NCBI GenBank assembly: GCA_012963655.1
Contig: DTVI01000530.1
Location: 1-13,388 of the forward strand
Reading direction: 5' to 3'
Length of the DNA stretch: 13,388 nucleotides
Source of the DNA: Sulfurimonas sp.
Lineage (GTDB): Bacteria > Campylobacterota > Campylobacteria > Campylobacterales > Sulfurimonadaceae
In this document: one piece after another, positions 1 through 7,035 of the stretch
Numbering within the stretch: the stretch's first letter is position 1
Layout: each line of letters begins with the position of its first letter
The notes under the pieces: generated by a model
Told to the model about the DNA's origin: nothing
What the model saw: the letters and a program-made list of their open reading frames with translations, nothing else
The model's database searches: none
Program-made: the position numbers and the translations under genes

Positions 1-1
1 C

Positions 2-409
2 TTGTATTTTTATCTTCAAAAAAAAGATATACACTTTTCTTCCTATAAGGGCTTAGACCTTTCTCCTTCTATGGTTAAAATAGCTAAAGAAAAAACAGGC
101 CAAGAAATTTTTGAATGTGATATTTGTAAAGATATCTTACCTCAGGCTGAGTATTATATATGCTCAGGGGCTATGAATATTTTAACACGTTTTGACACCT
201 ATCTTTTTATACGAAACTGTTATGAAGCATCCATTAAGGGCTTTGTCTTTAATCTTTTAATGGGAGAAGACAATTCCTTAGTTTATAACCATTTTTATCC
301 TGAGGAGCTTCAGAATCTTTTTGATGAACTTGGGGCTAAGGTGAGTATAAAAAAAGGTTATTTAAAACATGACTTTACTATTTTTATGCAAAAAGAAACT
401 AAACAATAA
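2..409 (+). CDS. SAM-dependent methyltransferase, C-terminal part (5' truncated by window edge)
   Basis: The frame is open to the left edge, so the true start lies outside the window and the TTG at base 2 is probably not the initiator. About 135 residues are visible. The segment YKGLDLSPSMVKIAKEK matches the strand-2 region of class I SAM-dependent methyltransferases, where the acidic residue (D19) binds the ribose of SAM. A motif-IV-like strand follows (AEYYICSGAMNIL), then a C-terminal alpha/beta region. The glycine-rich motif I must lie upstream, outside the window. The substrate cannot be told from this fragment. The stop codon overlaps the start of the downstream asnB-like gene by one base (TAATG), so the two are probably translationally coupled. 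A methyltransferase next to an AsnB-like amidotransferase is common in surface-glycan or peptide-modification clusters, but this is only an inference here. Confidence 0.7.
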   Translation: MYFYLQKKDIHFSSYKGLDLSPSMVKIAKEKTGQEIFECDICKDILPQAEYYICSGAMNILTRFDTYLFIRNCYEASIKGFVFNLLMGEDNSLVYNHFYPEELQNLFDELGAKVSIKKGYLKHDFTIFMQKETKQ

Positions 410-2202
410 TGTGCGCGATTTTTGGAATATTAGGAAAGTATGATGGAGTAATAGCAAGAAAAGCTATAGGCTTACTTTCTCATAGAGGTCCTGATTATTG
501 TGGTATTGTTGAAAGAGAAAACCTTTTTATTGCACATAACCGTTTGAGTATAGTTGACCTTAGTGAAAAGGCTTCTCAGCCTATGATAAAAGATGAGGTT
601 ATACTCTCATTTAATGGGGAAATTTATAATTATAAGGCCTTACAAAAAGAGCTGGATTTTGAAACTTCATCTGATACAGAAGTGGTTTTAAAAGCTTACT
701 TAAAATGGGGTCTTTCTTTTGTTGATAAGCTTGAGGGGATGTTTGCAATATCTATTTATGATAAGGGAAAGCTTTATCTATTTAGGGACCGTTTAGGTAA
801 AAAGCCCTTGTATTATATGAGAACGCCAAAACTTTTTGTATTTGCTTCTGAGATAAAGGCTATCCTTCCTTTTTTAAAAACAAAGAAGTTAAATAAGGAC
901 GCCTTACATGCTTATTTGAGTTTCTTAGCTCCTCCACCTCCTCATACCTTTTATAAGGGAATAGAAAAATTAGAATCAGGACATTTTGCTGTTTATAAAG
1001 AGGAAAAATTTGAAGTAAAAGCCTATTACGACTTTCTTCCAAGTTCTATAATTATTACCTCTAAAGCAGAAGCCTTAGAAAAGATAGAAAATGTTTTAGA
1101 ACAAAGCATATCCAAACGTTTAATGGGAGATGTTGAAGTCGCTTCCTTACTCTCAGGTGGGCTAGACTCATCTTTAATTGCTTCTATGAGTGCGCAAAAA
1201 GGAACTAGGCTAAAAACCTTTTCCTTAGGATATGAGGGATATGAAAAATATGATGAAAGAAAGTATGCAAAAGAGGTATCTTCGTACTTAGGCCTTGAAA
1301 ATATAGATCTTGAACTGACTAAGAAAAAGTTTTTTGATAACCTTGATAATGTAATATATGCCTTAGATGAGCCACTTAATGATCCTGCGGCTATTCCTTT
1401 ATATAGTTTGTTTGAACGGGTTGAGCAAGAGGGTATAAAGGTAGTGCTTTCAGGGGAAGGCGCGGATGAACTTTTTCTAGGATATAAGCATTATTTTGAG
1501 TATTTAGATATTGAAAAAGCAGGAAAATTGAAACACAAAAATTGGTTAAATAAGCATCTGCATTCCAACTTCTCTATGCATAGAGAATGGGAATGGTATA
1601 AACGAATCTTTAGCTCAGAAGTCTTGTTTAGAAGTTCAGGTGAAAAGTTTACAGATATGCAGAAAAATCTTTTAATGAAAGAAAATATAAAAGATGGTTT
1701 TTCTATGCAATATCTTCAAAAATATAGAGATGCTTATGAAGAATTTGGAAATAAAGATGAAAGCCAATGGTATTCCTATATAGACTTGAAACATTTTCAA
1801 GCAGAACATTTCTTAACCAAGCTTGATAGGGTGTCAATGGCTCATAGTGTAGAAGGAAGAACCCCCTTTTTAGACCATAAGCTAGTAGAACTTGTTTTCT
1901 CAATTGAACCAAGTTTACGTTATGCAGCTGGTATTAGTAAAGACCTTTTAAAAACAGTGGCTAAGACTTATCTTCCTGAAAATATTATCCACAGAAAGAA
2001 AAAAGGTTTTTCATCCCCCTACTTAGAATGGCTTATAGAGGAAAATGAACTTGAAGTAATTACACGAGTGAATCAGCAATCAGGGCTATTTCATGATAAG
2101 GTCTTACAAGAATATATAAATGAAGGTAAAAAGGGGAGATATAAGCAACATATTTGGGGCTTATATCTTTTTTCTAAGTGGTATGAAAAAGAGTTTTTGT
2201 AG
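409..2202 (+). CDS. asnB: Asparagine synthetase (glutamine-hydrolysing), AsnB family
   Basis: The family makes asparagine from aspartate, ATP and glutamine. An N-terminal Ntn-type glutaminase releases ammonia, which channels to a C-terminal ATP-pyrophosphatase domain. The initiator Met is followed at once by the catalytic Cys2 (MCAIFG), which fixes the start. Glutaminase motifs are HRGPD at residues 25-29 and NGEIYNY at 69-75. The synthetase domain has the PP-loop SGGLDSS at 249-255, GEGADE at 349-354, and the late conserved stretch DRVSMAHSVEGRTPFLD. The length of 597 aa is normal and all expected catalytic residues are present. The gene overlaps the preceding methyltransferase by one base and has no strong Shine-Dalgarno of its own, so coupling is likely. 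AsnB paralogues in polysaccharide clusters can amidate sugars or peptides instead, so the exact substrate is less certain than the chemistry. Confidence 0.88.
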   Translation: MCAIFGILGKYDGVIARKAIGLLSHRGPDYCGIVERENLFIAHNRLSIVDLSEKASQPMIKDEVILSFNGEIYNYKALQKELDFETSSDTEVVLKAYLKWGLSFVDKLEGMFAISIYDKGKLYLFRDRLGKKPLYYMRTPKLFVFASEIKAILPFLKTKKLNKDALHAYLSFLAPPPPHTFYKGIEKLESGHFAVYKEEKFEVKAYYDFLPSSIIITSKAEALEKIENVLEQSISKRLMGDVEVASLLSGGLDSSLIASMSAQKGTRLKTFSLGYEGYEKYDERKYAKEVSSYLGLENIDLELTKKKFFDNLDNVIYALDEPLNDPAAIPLYSLFERVEQEGIKVVLSGEGADELFLGYKHYFEYLDIEKAGKLKHKNWLNKHLHSNFSMHREWEWYKRIFSSEVLFRSSGEKFTDMQKNLLMKENIKDGFSMQYLQKYRDAYEEFGNKDESQWYSYIDLKHFQAEHFLTKLDRVSMAHSVEGRTPFLDHKLVELVFSIEPSLRYAAGISKDLLKTVAKTYLPENIIHRKKKGFSSPYLEWLIEENELEVITRVNQQSGLFHDKVLQEYINEGKKGRYKQHIWGLYLFSKWYEKEFL

Positions 2203-2230
2203 TTAGTAATGGGATTATTATAAAGTTATA

Positions 2231-2731
2231 TTAATCGTCCTTTATGAGAAAAGAAAGTTCTAGTGTTCCAGAAATATAATTTGCAAAAAAAGTAAGAACC
2301 CTTAAATCGTCATCTAGAAAGTCACCTTCATTCTTATTAAGTAATTGGAACAAGCCTATAACAACACGTTGGGAATCGAAAATTGGCACGGTTATCATAT
2401 TTTTTGTTTCATATCCACTTTTTTTGTCTATGCTTGTTAAGAAACGTTTGTCTGAATAAGGATCATTAACGACTTGGGCTTTACGCTTAGTAAATGTGTC
2501 CCCTGCAATCCCTGATGTGGTACTAATAGCAATCTTACCAATACCATCAGCTATTTTCGTCCAAAGCATATCAGCTTCTTTATCGTACATAAAGATAGTA
2601 CAGCGGTCTGCTTCTACTAGGTCTCTGGCCTGGTCGGCTATAAGAAGTAAGGCCTTATCTAAAGAGGCATCATAAAGAAGTTGTTTTCCAAATTCTGCAA
2701 TTTTTTTGTAAGAGTCAATCTTGGTTGCCAT
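2231..2731 (-). CDS. Stand-alone GAF-domain protein
   Basis: This 166-residue soluble protein is almost entirely one GAF domain (about residues 15-155). GAF hallmarks are ADRCTIFMYD near the first strand pair, GIAGDTFTKRKAQVVND, a PYSDKRF segment, TKNMITVPIFD, and a final strand GLFQLLNK. The style resembles the GAF domains of cyclic-nucleotide phosphodiesterases and sensor kinases. No output domain (kinase, GGDEF, HTH) is attached, so it may sense a small ligand or redox state and act through a partner protein; the ligand is unknown. There is no signal peptide or membrane segment, so it should be cytoplasmic. A Shine-Dalgarno (AAGGA, complement of 2737-2741) lies five bases before the ATG. 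The gene is convergent with asnB, with only 28 bases between their stops, and divergent from the ArsC-family gene. Confidence 0.8.
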   Translation of the reverse strand: MATKIDSYKKIAEFGKQLLYDASLDKALLLIADQARDLVEADRCTIFMYDKEADMLWTKIADGIGKIAISTTSGIAGDTFTKRKAQVVNDPYSDKRFLTSIDKKSGYETKNMITVPIFDSQRVVIGLFQLLNKNEGDFLDDDLRVLTFFANYISGTLELSFLIKDD

Positions 2732-2762
2732 ATGTGTCCTTGCTTATCTTCAATATTTAAAT

Positions 2763-2773
2763 TATAACGTAAT
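2763..2773 (-). promoter_or_regulatory. Putative promoter element of the GAF gene
   Basis: Read on the minus strand the sequence is ATTACGTTATA, continuing to make TATAAT about 30 bases upstream of the GAF start codon. It is a fair sigma70-type -10 box. No good -35 box is seen at the usual spacing, which is normal for Campylobacterota promoters. The same 11-mer occurs upstream of dcd. Confidence 0.4.
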
Positions 2774-2877
2774 AGTAAATTTCTTGCATAATTATGTGAA
2801 GTAAGGATTCAATACTTTTATAGATACACAAAGCTACTATATATAATTAAAAATATAAGGACTTACAAGAAAGTGAG

Positions 2878-2883
2878 TATAAT
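2878..2883 (+). promoter_or_regulatory. Putative -10 box for the arsC-like/Sel1 operon
   Basis: A perfect TATAAT with a TG dinucleotide just upstream (TGAGTATAAT) sits 33 bases before the ATG at 2917. No convincing -35 hexamer is seen. A second TATAAT lies further upstream at 2842-2847. The assignment rests on match and position only. Confidence 0.5.
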
Positions 2884-2916
2884 TCTAAAAAATTAGTTTA
2901 GTACAAGGAAAAATAA

Positions 2917-3264
2917 ATGAGTACATATCAAGTTTGGCATAATCCACGATGTTCAAAATCACGTCAAGCCCTAGCAATCTTAGAAGAAAAAGGGCTTGAG
3001 GTTGAGGTGATAAAGTATATGGATAAGGAAATTAGCTCTGGGGAAATCAAAGAAGTTTTAAGAAAGCTTGATATCTCAGCTAGAGAACTTATGCGCACAA
3101 CAGAAGATGAGTATAAGACTTTAAATCTTAAAGATGAAAATGACGAAAATAAGCTCATTGAAGCAATGGTGACACATAAAAAACTAATCCAACGCGCTAT
3201 TGTTGTAAAAGGTGATAAGGCTGTTCTTGGTAGACCCCCTGAAAAAGTTTTAGAGCTAATCTAA
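2917..3264 (+). CDS. arsC: ArsC-family (glutaredoxin-type) reductase, probable arsenate reductase
   Basis: The 115-residue protein has the size and motifs of the thioredoxin-fold ArsC family, which reduces arsenate to arsenite with glutathione/glutaredoxin as donor. The start HNPRCSKSR places the catalytic Cys at residue 12. The three arginines that hold the oxyanion in plasmid R773 ArsC (R60, R94, R107) have apparent counterparts in R60, R93 (QRAIVV) and R106 (GRPPEKV). A strong Shine-Dalgarno AAGGAA lies at 2905-2910, six bases before the ATG. There is no arsR, arsB or acr3 nearby, and the downstream partner is a Sel1-repeat protein, so this may be a housekeeping YfgD-type member rather than part of a resistance operon. 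Family membership is secure; arsenate as the in vivo substrate is an inference. Confidence 0.85.
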   Translation: MSTYQVWHNPRCSKSRQALAILEEKGLEVEVIKYMDKEISSGEIKEVLRKLDISARELMRTTEDEYKTLNLKDENDENKLIEAMVTHKKLIQRAIVVKGDKAVLGRPPEKVLELI

Positions 3265-3803
3265 TGACAGCTAATGATAGCGATTATGAAGATGCTTGTA
3301 AGGCTTATGAGGCTGAAAATTATGATAAAGCCTATGAACTTTTTTATGCCTTAGCTCTTGAAAGCGATGTGTCTTGTCAGGTAAATGTTGCGAATATGTT
3401 GATGCATGGACTGGGTGTAGAACAAAATGAAGATAGAGCCTTTGAATGGTATGAACAAGCTGCTTTAAATGAAGATAAGGTTGCACAATATATTTATGGA
3501 TGGTATTGCATACATCAAGGAGATGAAGAAGAAGGTTTAAAGCAAGTAACCCTTGCCTCGGATGCCTTATATTTAGATGCTCTGTATGATCTGGCTTCAT
3601 TTTATGCACAGGGTTTATATACTTGTCCAAAAGATCTTGTTAAGGCAAGTGACTTATATGAAAAAGCTATAGGGCTAGGTAAGAAAGAAGCTATTGGAAG
3701 ATTATTTTTAATTAAAAAAGAATTTCTTGGTCTTTTTCAATCTTTGATATATTTTGCAAAAAATATTTCAAGCTTTGCAGGAAGTATTAGCTCAAAAACT
3801 TAA
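3264..3803 (+). CDS. Sel1-like (TPR-type) repeat protein
   Basis: This 179-residue protein is built of helical repeats of about 35 residues with the Sel1 pattern. The clearest copy covers about residues 37-70 (VANMLMHGLGVEQNEDRAFE, then WYEQAA). A degenerate copy follows at about 71-103. A third covers about 104-139, containing LASFYAQGLYTCPKDLVKAS. There is no signal peptide, so it is probably cytoplasmic, unlike the many exported Sel1 proteins of Helicobacter and Campylobacter. The C-terminal 25 residues are more hydrophobic (LGLFQSLIYFAKNI) but are not a clear transmembrane segment. Sel1 repeats mediate protein-protein contacts; no partner can be named. The start codon overlaps the arsC-like stop (TAATG), indicating translational coupling and one operon. 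Confidence 0.8.
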   Translation: MTANDSDYEDACKAYEAENYDKAYELFYALALESDVSCQVNVANMLMHGLGVEQNEDRAFEWYEQAALNEDKVAQYIYGWYCIHQGDEEEGLKQVTLASDALYLDALYDLASFYAQGLYTCPKDLVKASDLYEKAIGLGKKEAIGRLFLIKKEFLGLFQSLIYFAKNISSFAGSISSKT

Positions 3804-3825
3804 GGAAATTAAGGTGTTTTTTTTT
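3799..3825 (+). terminator. Probable Rho-independent terminator after the Sel1 gene
   Basis: A short stem CTTAA/TTAAG with a GGAAA loop spans the Sel1 stop codon and is followed within a few bases by a run of nine T (3817-3825). The stem is weak (5 bp), but the T-tract is the longest in this part of the window. Confidence 0.5.
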
Positions 3826-3826
3826 C

Positions 3827-3832
3827 TATACT
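3827..3832 (+). promoter_or_regulatory. Putative -10 box of the cytochrome c gene
   Basis: TATACT lies immediately after the preceding T-tract and 36 bases before the ATG at 3869. The Shine-Dalgarno AGAGGAAAA lies between them. No clear -35 is seen, so this is a positional guess. Confidence 0.3.
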
Positions 3833-3868
3833 AATGTTGAAATAAATGTAATTTAAGAGGAAAATCTT

Positions 3869-4144
3869 ATGTTAAGTTTTAGAATAATATTTGTTATACT
3901 TATACTTGTAGGCTTAATTCAGGCAGATGTGGAAGAAGGAAAACAGCTTTTTCATGAGGCATCATGCTTGGAATGTCATAATTATGAAGATTTTGGGAGT
4001 AAAACGACTAAAATAAAAATGTTTAAGGCATTAGAAGATAGAGTCCAAGCCTGCCAATTATCTGAGAGTGATGAACTTTTTGATGATGAAGTTCATGATA
4101 TTGCTAAGTATTTAAATAAAGAGTTTTATAAACTCAAGAAGTAG
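3869..4144 (+). CDS. Small exported single-heme c-type cytochrome
   Basis: This 91-residue precursor starts with a short signal peptide: MLSFR, a hydrophobic core to about residue 17, then a likely cleavage after QA (residue 19). The mature protein is about 72 residues and should lie in the periplasm. One heme-binding motif CLECH is present, with C33 and C36 as thioether links and H37 as the proximal axial ligand. M51 is the only methionine of the mature protein and the obvious candidate for the distal ligand, although it is only 14 residues after H37. The C-terminus (FDDEVHDIAKYLN) has the terminal helix typical of small class I cytochromes. The Shine-Dalgarno AGAGGAAAA fits the chosen start. 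It probably shuttles electrons to an oxidase or reductase; the partner is not in the window. Its stop codon directly abuts the stop of the convergent membrane-protein gene. Confidence 0.8.
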   Translation: MLSFRIIFVILILVGLIQADVEEGKQLFHEASCLECHNYEDFGSKTTKIKMFKALEDRVQACQLSESDELFDDEVHDIAKYLNKEFYKLKK

Positions 4145-4537
4145 TTAGGTAAATTCTTTACTACTTAGGTAGTAAAAGAAGCCTATAGTGCACAGATAAA
4201 AAGACCCCCAAACTATATTTGAAAGCATAGACACTGAGAGTAGAGAACTGTAAAAGGCTAGAGATATAAGGGTAAATCCAATATTACTATAGGTAAATAG
4301 TTTCTGTTTATCTTCAATCTCAAACTCTCTTGCAAGATAATCCACAGAAAACTTAATCCCATAAAAATAAAATATTAATAACCATAAGAAACTTGCAATC
4401 ATTAAGACTAGAGGATTAAGTTCAACAAGAACTGTTCGTAAAAGTTTGTCTGTCATAGTAAATATTAGGGGGAAGACGACTCCTGAAGATATCAGGAGTA
4501 TACTTGTTAAAACAGGAGTAGAAAGCTTTTGTTTCAT
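4145..4537 (-). CDS. Small membrane protein with about four transmembrane helices, function unknown
   Basis: I do not recognise this 130-residue protein. It is strongly hydrophobic, with four probable membrane segments at about residues 10-29, 35-60, 82-102 and 104-125. A polar, charged stretch (REFEIEDKQK) lies between helices two and three. There is no signal peptide beyond the first helix and no catalytic motif that I can see. It starts nine bases after the dcd stop on the same strand, with only a weak Shine-Dalgarno (AACTTAAAAT), so it is probably co-transcribed with dcd and depends on coupling. Its stop abuts the stop of the convergent cytochrome gene with no gap, so transcripts from the two directions must overlap. 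A functional link to dcd is not implied. Confidence 0.7.
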   Translation of the reverse strand: MKQKLSTPVLTSILLISSGVVFPLIFTMTDKLLRTVLVELNPLVLMIASFLWLLIFYFYGIKFSVDYLAREFEIEDKQKLFTYSNIGFTLISLAFYSSLLSVSMLSNIVWGSFYLCTIGFFYYLSSKEFT

Positions 4538-4546
4538 ATTTTAAGT

Positions 4547-5113
4547 TTATTTTACGTCTAAGATACGAGGAAGTGTAATACCTTTTTGTCCTTGGTATTT
4601 TCCACTCTTGTCTTTGTATGATGTTTCACATACTTCATCGCCTTGTAAAAATAACACCTGAGCAATACCCTCATTTGCATATATCTTTGCAGGAAGAGGA
4701 GTAGTATTTGAAATTTCGATAGTGATATGCCCTTCAAATTCAGGTTCAAATGGCGTAACATTTACAATGATTCCGCAACGTGCGTAGGTTGACTTACCTA
4801 AACAAATTGCTAAAACATCTCTAGGAATCTTAAAATATTCAACGGTTCGTGCAAGAGCAAATGAGTTAGGTGGAACAATACAAATATCACCTGTAAAATC
4901 AACAACATTAGCGTCATCAAAATGTTTAGGATCAACAACTGTTGAGTTAAGGTTAGTGAAAATCTTAAATTCATTACTTACACGGATATCATATCCATAA
5001 GAACTTAGACCATAAGACACAACGCCTTGGCCTACTTGATCTTCACAAAAAGGCTCTATCATCCCCTTGTTTACGGCTTGTTCTCTAATCCATGTATCTG
5101 CTTTTAAACCCAT
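4547..5113 (-). CDS. dcd: dCTP deaminase
   Basis: Dcd deaminates dCTP to dUTP, the main bacterial route towards dUMP for thymidylate synthesis; it acts in the cytoplasm as a trimer. The 188-residue length is close to the E. coli enzyme. The core signature is clear: GKSTYARCG (residues 106-114), with S108 and R112 matching the substrate-binding Ser and Arg, then EPEFEGHITIEISNTT, in which E133 corresponds to the catalytic Glu138 of E. coli Dcd. The SSYGYDIR segment (37-44) is also typical. It lacks a motif suggesting the bifunctional dCTP deaminase/dUTPase type, but this cannot be excluded by eye. A good Shine-Dalgarno (AAGGA, complement of 5120-5124) lies six bases upstream. It is transcribed divergently from accB and leads a two-gene unit with the small membrane protein. 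Confidence 0.93.
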   Translation of the reverse strand: MGLKADTWIREQAVNKGMIEPFCEDQVGQGVVSYGLSSYGYDIRVSNEFKIFTNLNSTVVDPKHFDDANVVDFTGDICIVPPNSFALARTVEYFKIPRDVLAICLGKSTYARCGIIVNVTPFEPEFEGHITIEISNTTPLPAKIYANEGIAQVLFLQGDEVCETSYKDKSGKYQGQKGITLPRILDVK

Positions 5114-5133
5114 TGTTCATCCTTCTTCGTCGG

Positions 5134-5144
5134 TATAACGTAAT
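5134..5144 (-). promoter_or_regulatory. Putative promoter element of dcd
   Basis: On the minus strand this reads ATTACGTTATA, about 20 bases upstream of the dcd start. It is identical over 11 bases to the element before the GAF gene. TTATAC is the likely -10 core. It lies in the 98-base divergent region shared with accB. Confidence 0.35.
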
Positions 5145-5211
5145 CTTAATTTTAATTTCGGTATTATAACACACTATTTTTAACAAAATTTGCTTAAGGG
5201 GATATAATCCA

Positions 5212-5637
5212 ATGGATATGAAACAAATAAAATCACTTATGAAAGAGTTCGACGAAAGTAGTCTTAGCTCTATAAAAATTAATAACGAAGGTTTTTCAAT
5301 TGAAATTGAAAAAGCAACTATTGCAGCAGCTGTAGCTGCGCCTGTTGCAGTAGCTTCTGTGGCAGTACAAACACCAGCAGTAGCTGAAGAAATTTTAGGT
5401 GATAAAATCTTATCTCCGATGGTTGGAACATATTATAATGCACCATCTCCAGATTCTCCTGTTTTCGTAAAAGAGGGTGATATTATTAAGAAAGGTCAAC
5501 CTTTAGCTATTTTAGAAGCGATGAAAATCATGAACGAATTAGAAGCTGAATTTGACTGTAAAATCCTTAAGATTTTAGTTGAAGATGGAAAGCCTGTTGA
5601 ATATGATATGCCTTTATTTGCTGTAGAGAAAATCTAA
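5212..5637 (+). CDS. accB: Biotin carboxyl carrier protein of acetyl-CoA carboxylase
   Basis: AccB carries the biotin that is carboxylated by AccC and then donates CO2 to acetyl-CoA, the first step of fatty-acid synthesis. The 141-residue protein has the expected three parts: an N-terminal helix-rich region (MDMKQIKSLMKEFDESSL), a flexible Ala/Val/Pro-rich linker at about residues 35-60, and a C-terminal biotinyl domain. The biotinylation motif EAMKIMN places the modified lysine at K105. The domain also has SPMVGTYYNAPSPDSP, whose extended thumb-like segment is usual for bacterial AccB. The Shine-Dalgarno AAGGGG at 5196-5201 is ten bases from the first ATG; an alternative ATG two codons later is possible but is further from it. 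accC follows after one base, so the two are co-translated. Confidence 0.93.
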   Translation: MDMKQIKSLMKEFDESSLSSIKINNEGFSIEIEKATIAAAVAAPVAVASVAVQTPAVAEEILGDKILSPMVGTYYNAPSPDSPVFVKEGDIIKKGQPLAILEAMKIMNELEAEFDCKILKILVEDGKPVEYDMPLFAVEKI

Positions 5638-5638
5638 T

Positions 5639-6979
5639 ATGGCTGAGATTAAAAGAATCTTAGTTGCGAACCGTGGAGAAATTGCTCTTCGCGCGATTCG
5701 TACAATTAAGGAGATGGGTAAAGAAGCTGTTGTTGTTTACTCAAAAGCCGATAAGGGTGCGCATTATTTAGAATTAGCTGATGCAGCTATTTGTATTGGT
5801 GATGGCCCATCGTCTTCTTCATATCTAAATATTCCTGCTGTAATTGCTGCAGCAGAAGTAACTCATTGTGATGCTATTTTCCCTGGATATGGTTTCTTGT
5901 CTGAGAACCAACACTTTGTAGAAATTTGTACTCACCATAACCTTAAGTTTATTGGACCAACAGTTGAAGTAATGCAACTGATGAGTGATAAATCAAAAGC
6001 AAAAGATGTAATGATTAAGGCAGATGTTCCTGTTGTTCCTGGTTCTGATGGAGCCATTGATGATATGGATGATGCTAAGAAACGTGCAAAACTTGTTGGT
6101 TACCCCGTAATTTTAAAAGCGGCTCAAGGTGGAGGCGGACGTGGTATGCGTGTTGTTGAAGATGAGTCTTACTTAGAAAATGCATTTTTAGCATGTGAAT
6201 CAGAAGCTATTACAGCCTTTGGTGATGGTACAATTTATATGGAAAAATTTATTAAAGACCCTCGTCATATTGAAGTTCAAATTATGGCAGATTCACATGG
6301 TAATGTTATCCATGTAGGTGAGCGTGATTGTTCTATGCAAAGACGTCATCAAAAGCTAATTGAAGAATCTCCAGCTGTTGTTCTTACTCCTGAAGTAAGA
6401 GAAAAACTATGGGAAGCAGCCGTTCGTGCAACAAAGTTTATTAAGTATGAGGGTGCAGGTACATTTGAGTTTCTACTTGATTCAAACTTAGACTTTTACT
6501 TTATGGAAATGAATACGCGTCTTCAAGTTGAGCACACTGTTTCTGAAATGGTTTCTAATCTTGACTTAATTGAGATGATGATTCGTATTGCAGAAGGTGA
6601 AAAAATTCCTTCTCAAGAAAGTATTTCTCTTAAAGGGCACTCAATTGAGTGTCGTATTACAGCTGAAGACCCAGTAAAGTTTCTTCCATGTCCAGGTAAG
6701 ATTGGTGATTGGATGACTCCAGGTGGTAAAGATGTACGTGTTGATACGCATGTTCATGCAGGATATATTGTTCCTACTATTTATGACTCAATGGTGGGTA
6801 AGTTGATTGTTCATGCTGAAAATAGAGAAAAGGCCATTGCTAAAATGCACAGAGCCTTATCTGAATTTAAAGTAACAGGTATTAAAACGACCGTCGCCTT
6901 TCATCAAAAGATGATGGAAAATGAAGACTTCTTAAGCAACAATTTTGATACAAAATACCTTGAACGTTACCAAGGTTAA
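5639..6979 (+). CDS. accC: Biotin carboxylase subunit of acetyl-CoA carboxylase
   Basis: AccC uses ATP and bicarbonate to carboxylate the biotin on AccB. The 446-residue length is that of a free-standing biotin carboxylase. The N-terminal domain begins KRILVANRGEIALRAIRTI. The ATP-grasp domain has the glycine loop GGGGRGMR at about residues 164-171, and RRHQK with K239 matching the catalytic K238 of E. coli. The active-site strand MEMNTRLQVEH carries E290, N292, R294 and E298, matching E288, N290, R292 and E296 of E. coli. The C-terminal domain contains DPVKFLPCPGKI. It could in principle serve another biotin enzyme such as pyruvate or 2-oxoglutarate carboxylase, since some Campylobacterota have more than one AccC-like protein. 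The tight pairing with a typical accB favours acetyl-CoA carboxylase. It ends at a clear stem-loop. Confidence 0.93.
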   Translation: MAEIKRILVANRGEIALRAIRTIKEMGKEAVVVYSKADKGAHYLELADAAICIGDGPSSSSYLNIPAVIAAAEVTHCDAIFPGYGFLSENQHFVEICTHHNLKFIGPTVEVMQLMSDKSKAKDVMIKADVPVVPGSDGAIDDMDDAKKRAKLVGYPVILKAAQGGGGRGMRVVEDESYLENAFLACESEAITAFGDGTIYMEKFIKDPRHIEVQIMADSHGNVIHVGERDCSMQRRHQKLIEESPAVVLTPEVREKLWEAAVRATKFIKYEGAGTFEFLLDSNLDFYFMEMNTRLQVEHTVSEMVSNLDLIEMMIRIAEGEKIPSQESISLKGHSIECRITAEDPVKFLPCPGKIGDWMTPGGKDVRVDTHVHAGYIVPTIYDSMVGKLIVHAENREKAIAKMHRALSEFKVTGIKTTVAFHQKMMENEDFLSNNFDTKYLERYQG

Positions 6980-6988
6980 ACCTCAAAG

Positions 6989-7018
6989 CTAAAGGGGACT
7001 TTCCCTTTTAGTTCTATT
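6989..7018 (+). terminator. Terminator stem-loop after accC, possibly bidirectional
   Basis: A nine-pair stem (CTAAAGGGG with CCCTTTTAG, one G-U pair) around an ACTTT loop is followed by TTCTATT. It lies between the accC stop and the stop of the convergent small gene, so it may serve both directions. The T-tract is imperfect. Confidence 0.7.
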
Positions 7019-7035
7019 CCCATTTAATTTAATAT

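Noticed and set aside
2787..2796. 10-base palindrome CATAATTATG in the GAF/arsC divergent region as an operator
   Set aside because: It is short and AT-rich, so it is expected by chance in this base composition, and no matching site was seen elsewhere in the window.
3271..3630. 119-residue open frame antisense to the Sel1-repeat gene
   Set aside because: It lies wholly opposite a well-supported gene, is His/Tyr/Leu-rich in a low-complexity way, and has no family motif or ribosome-binding site.
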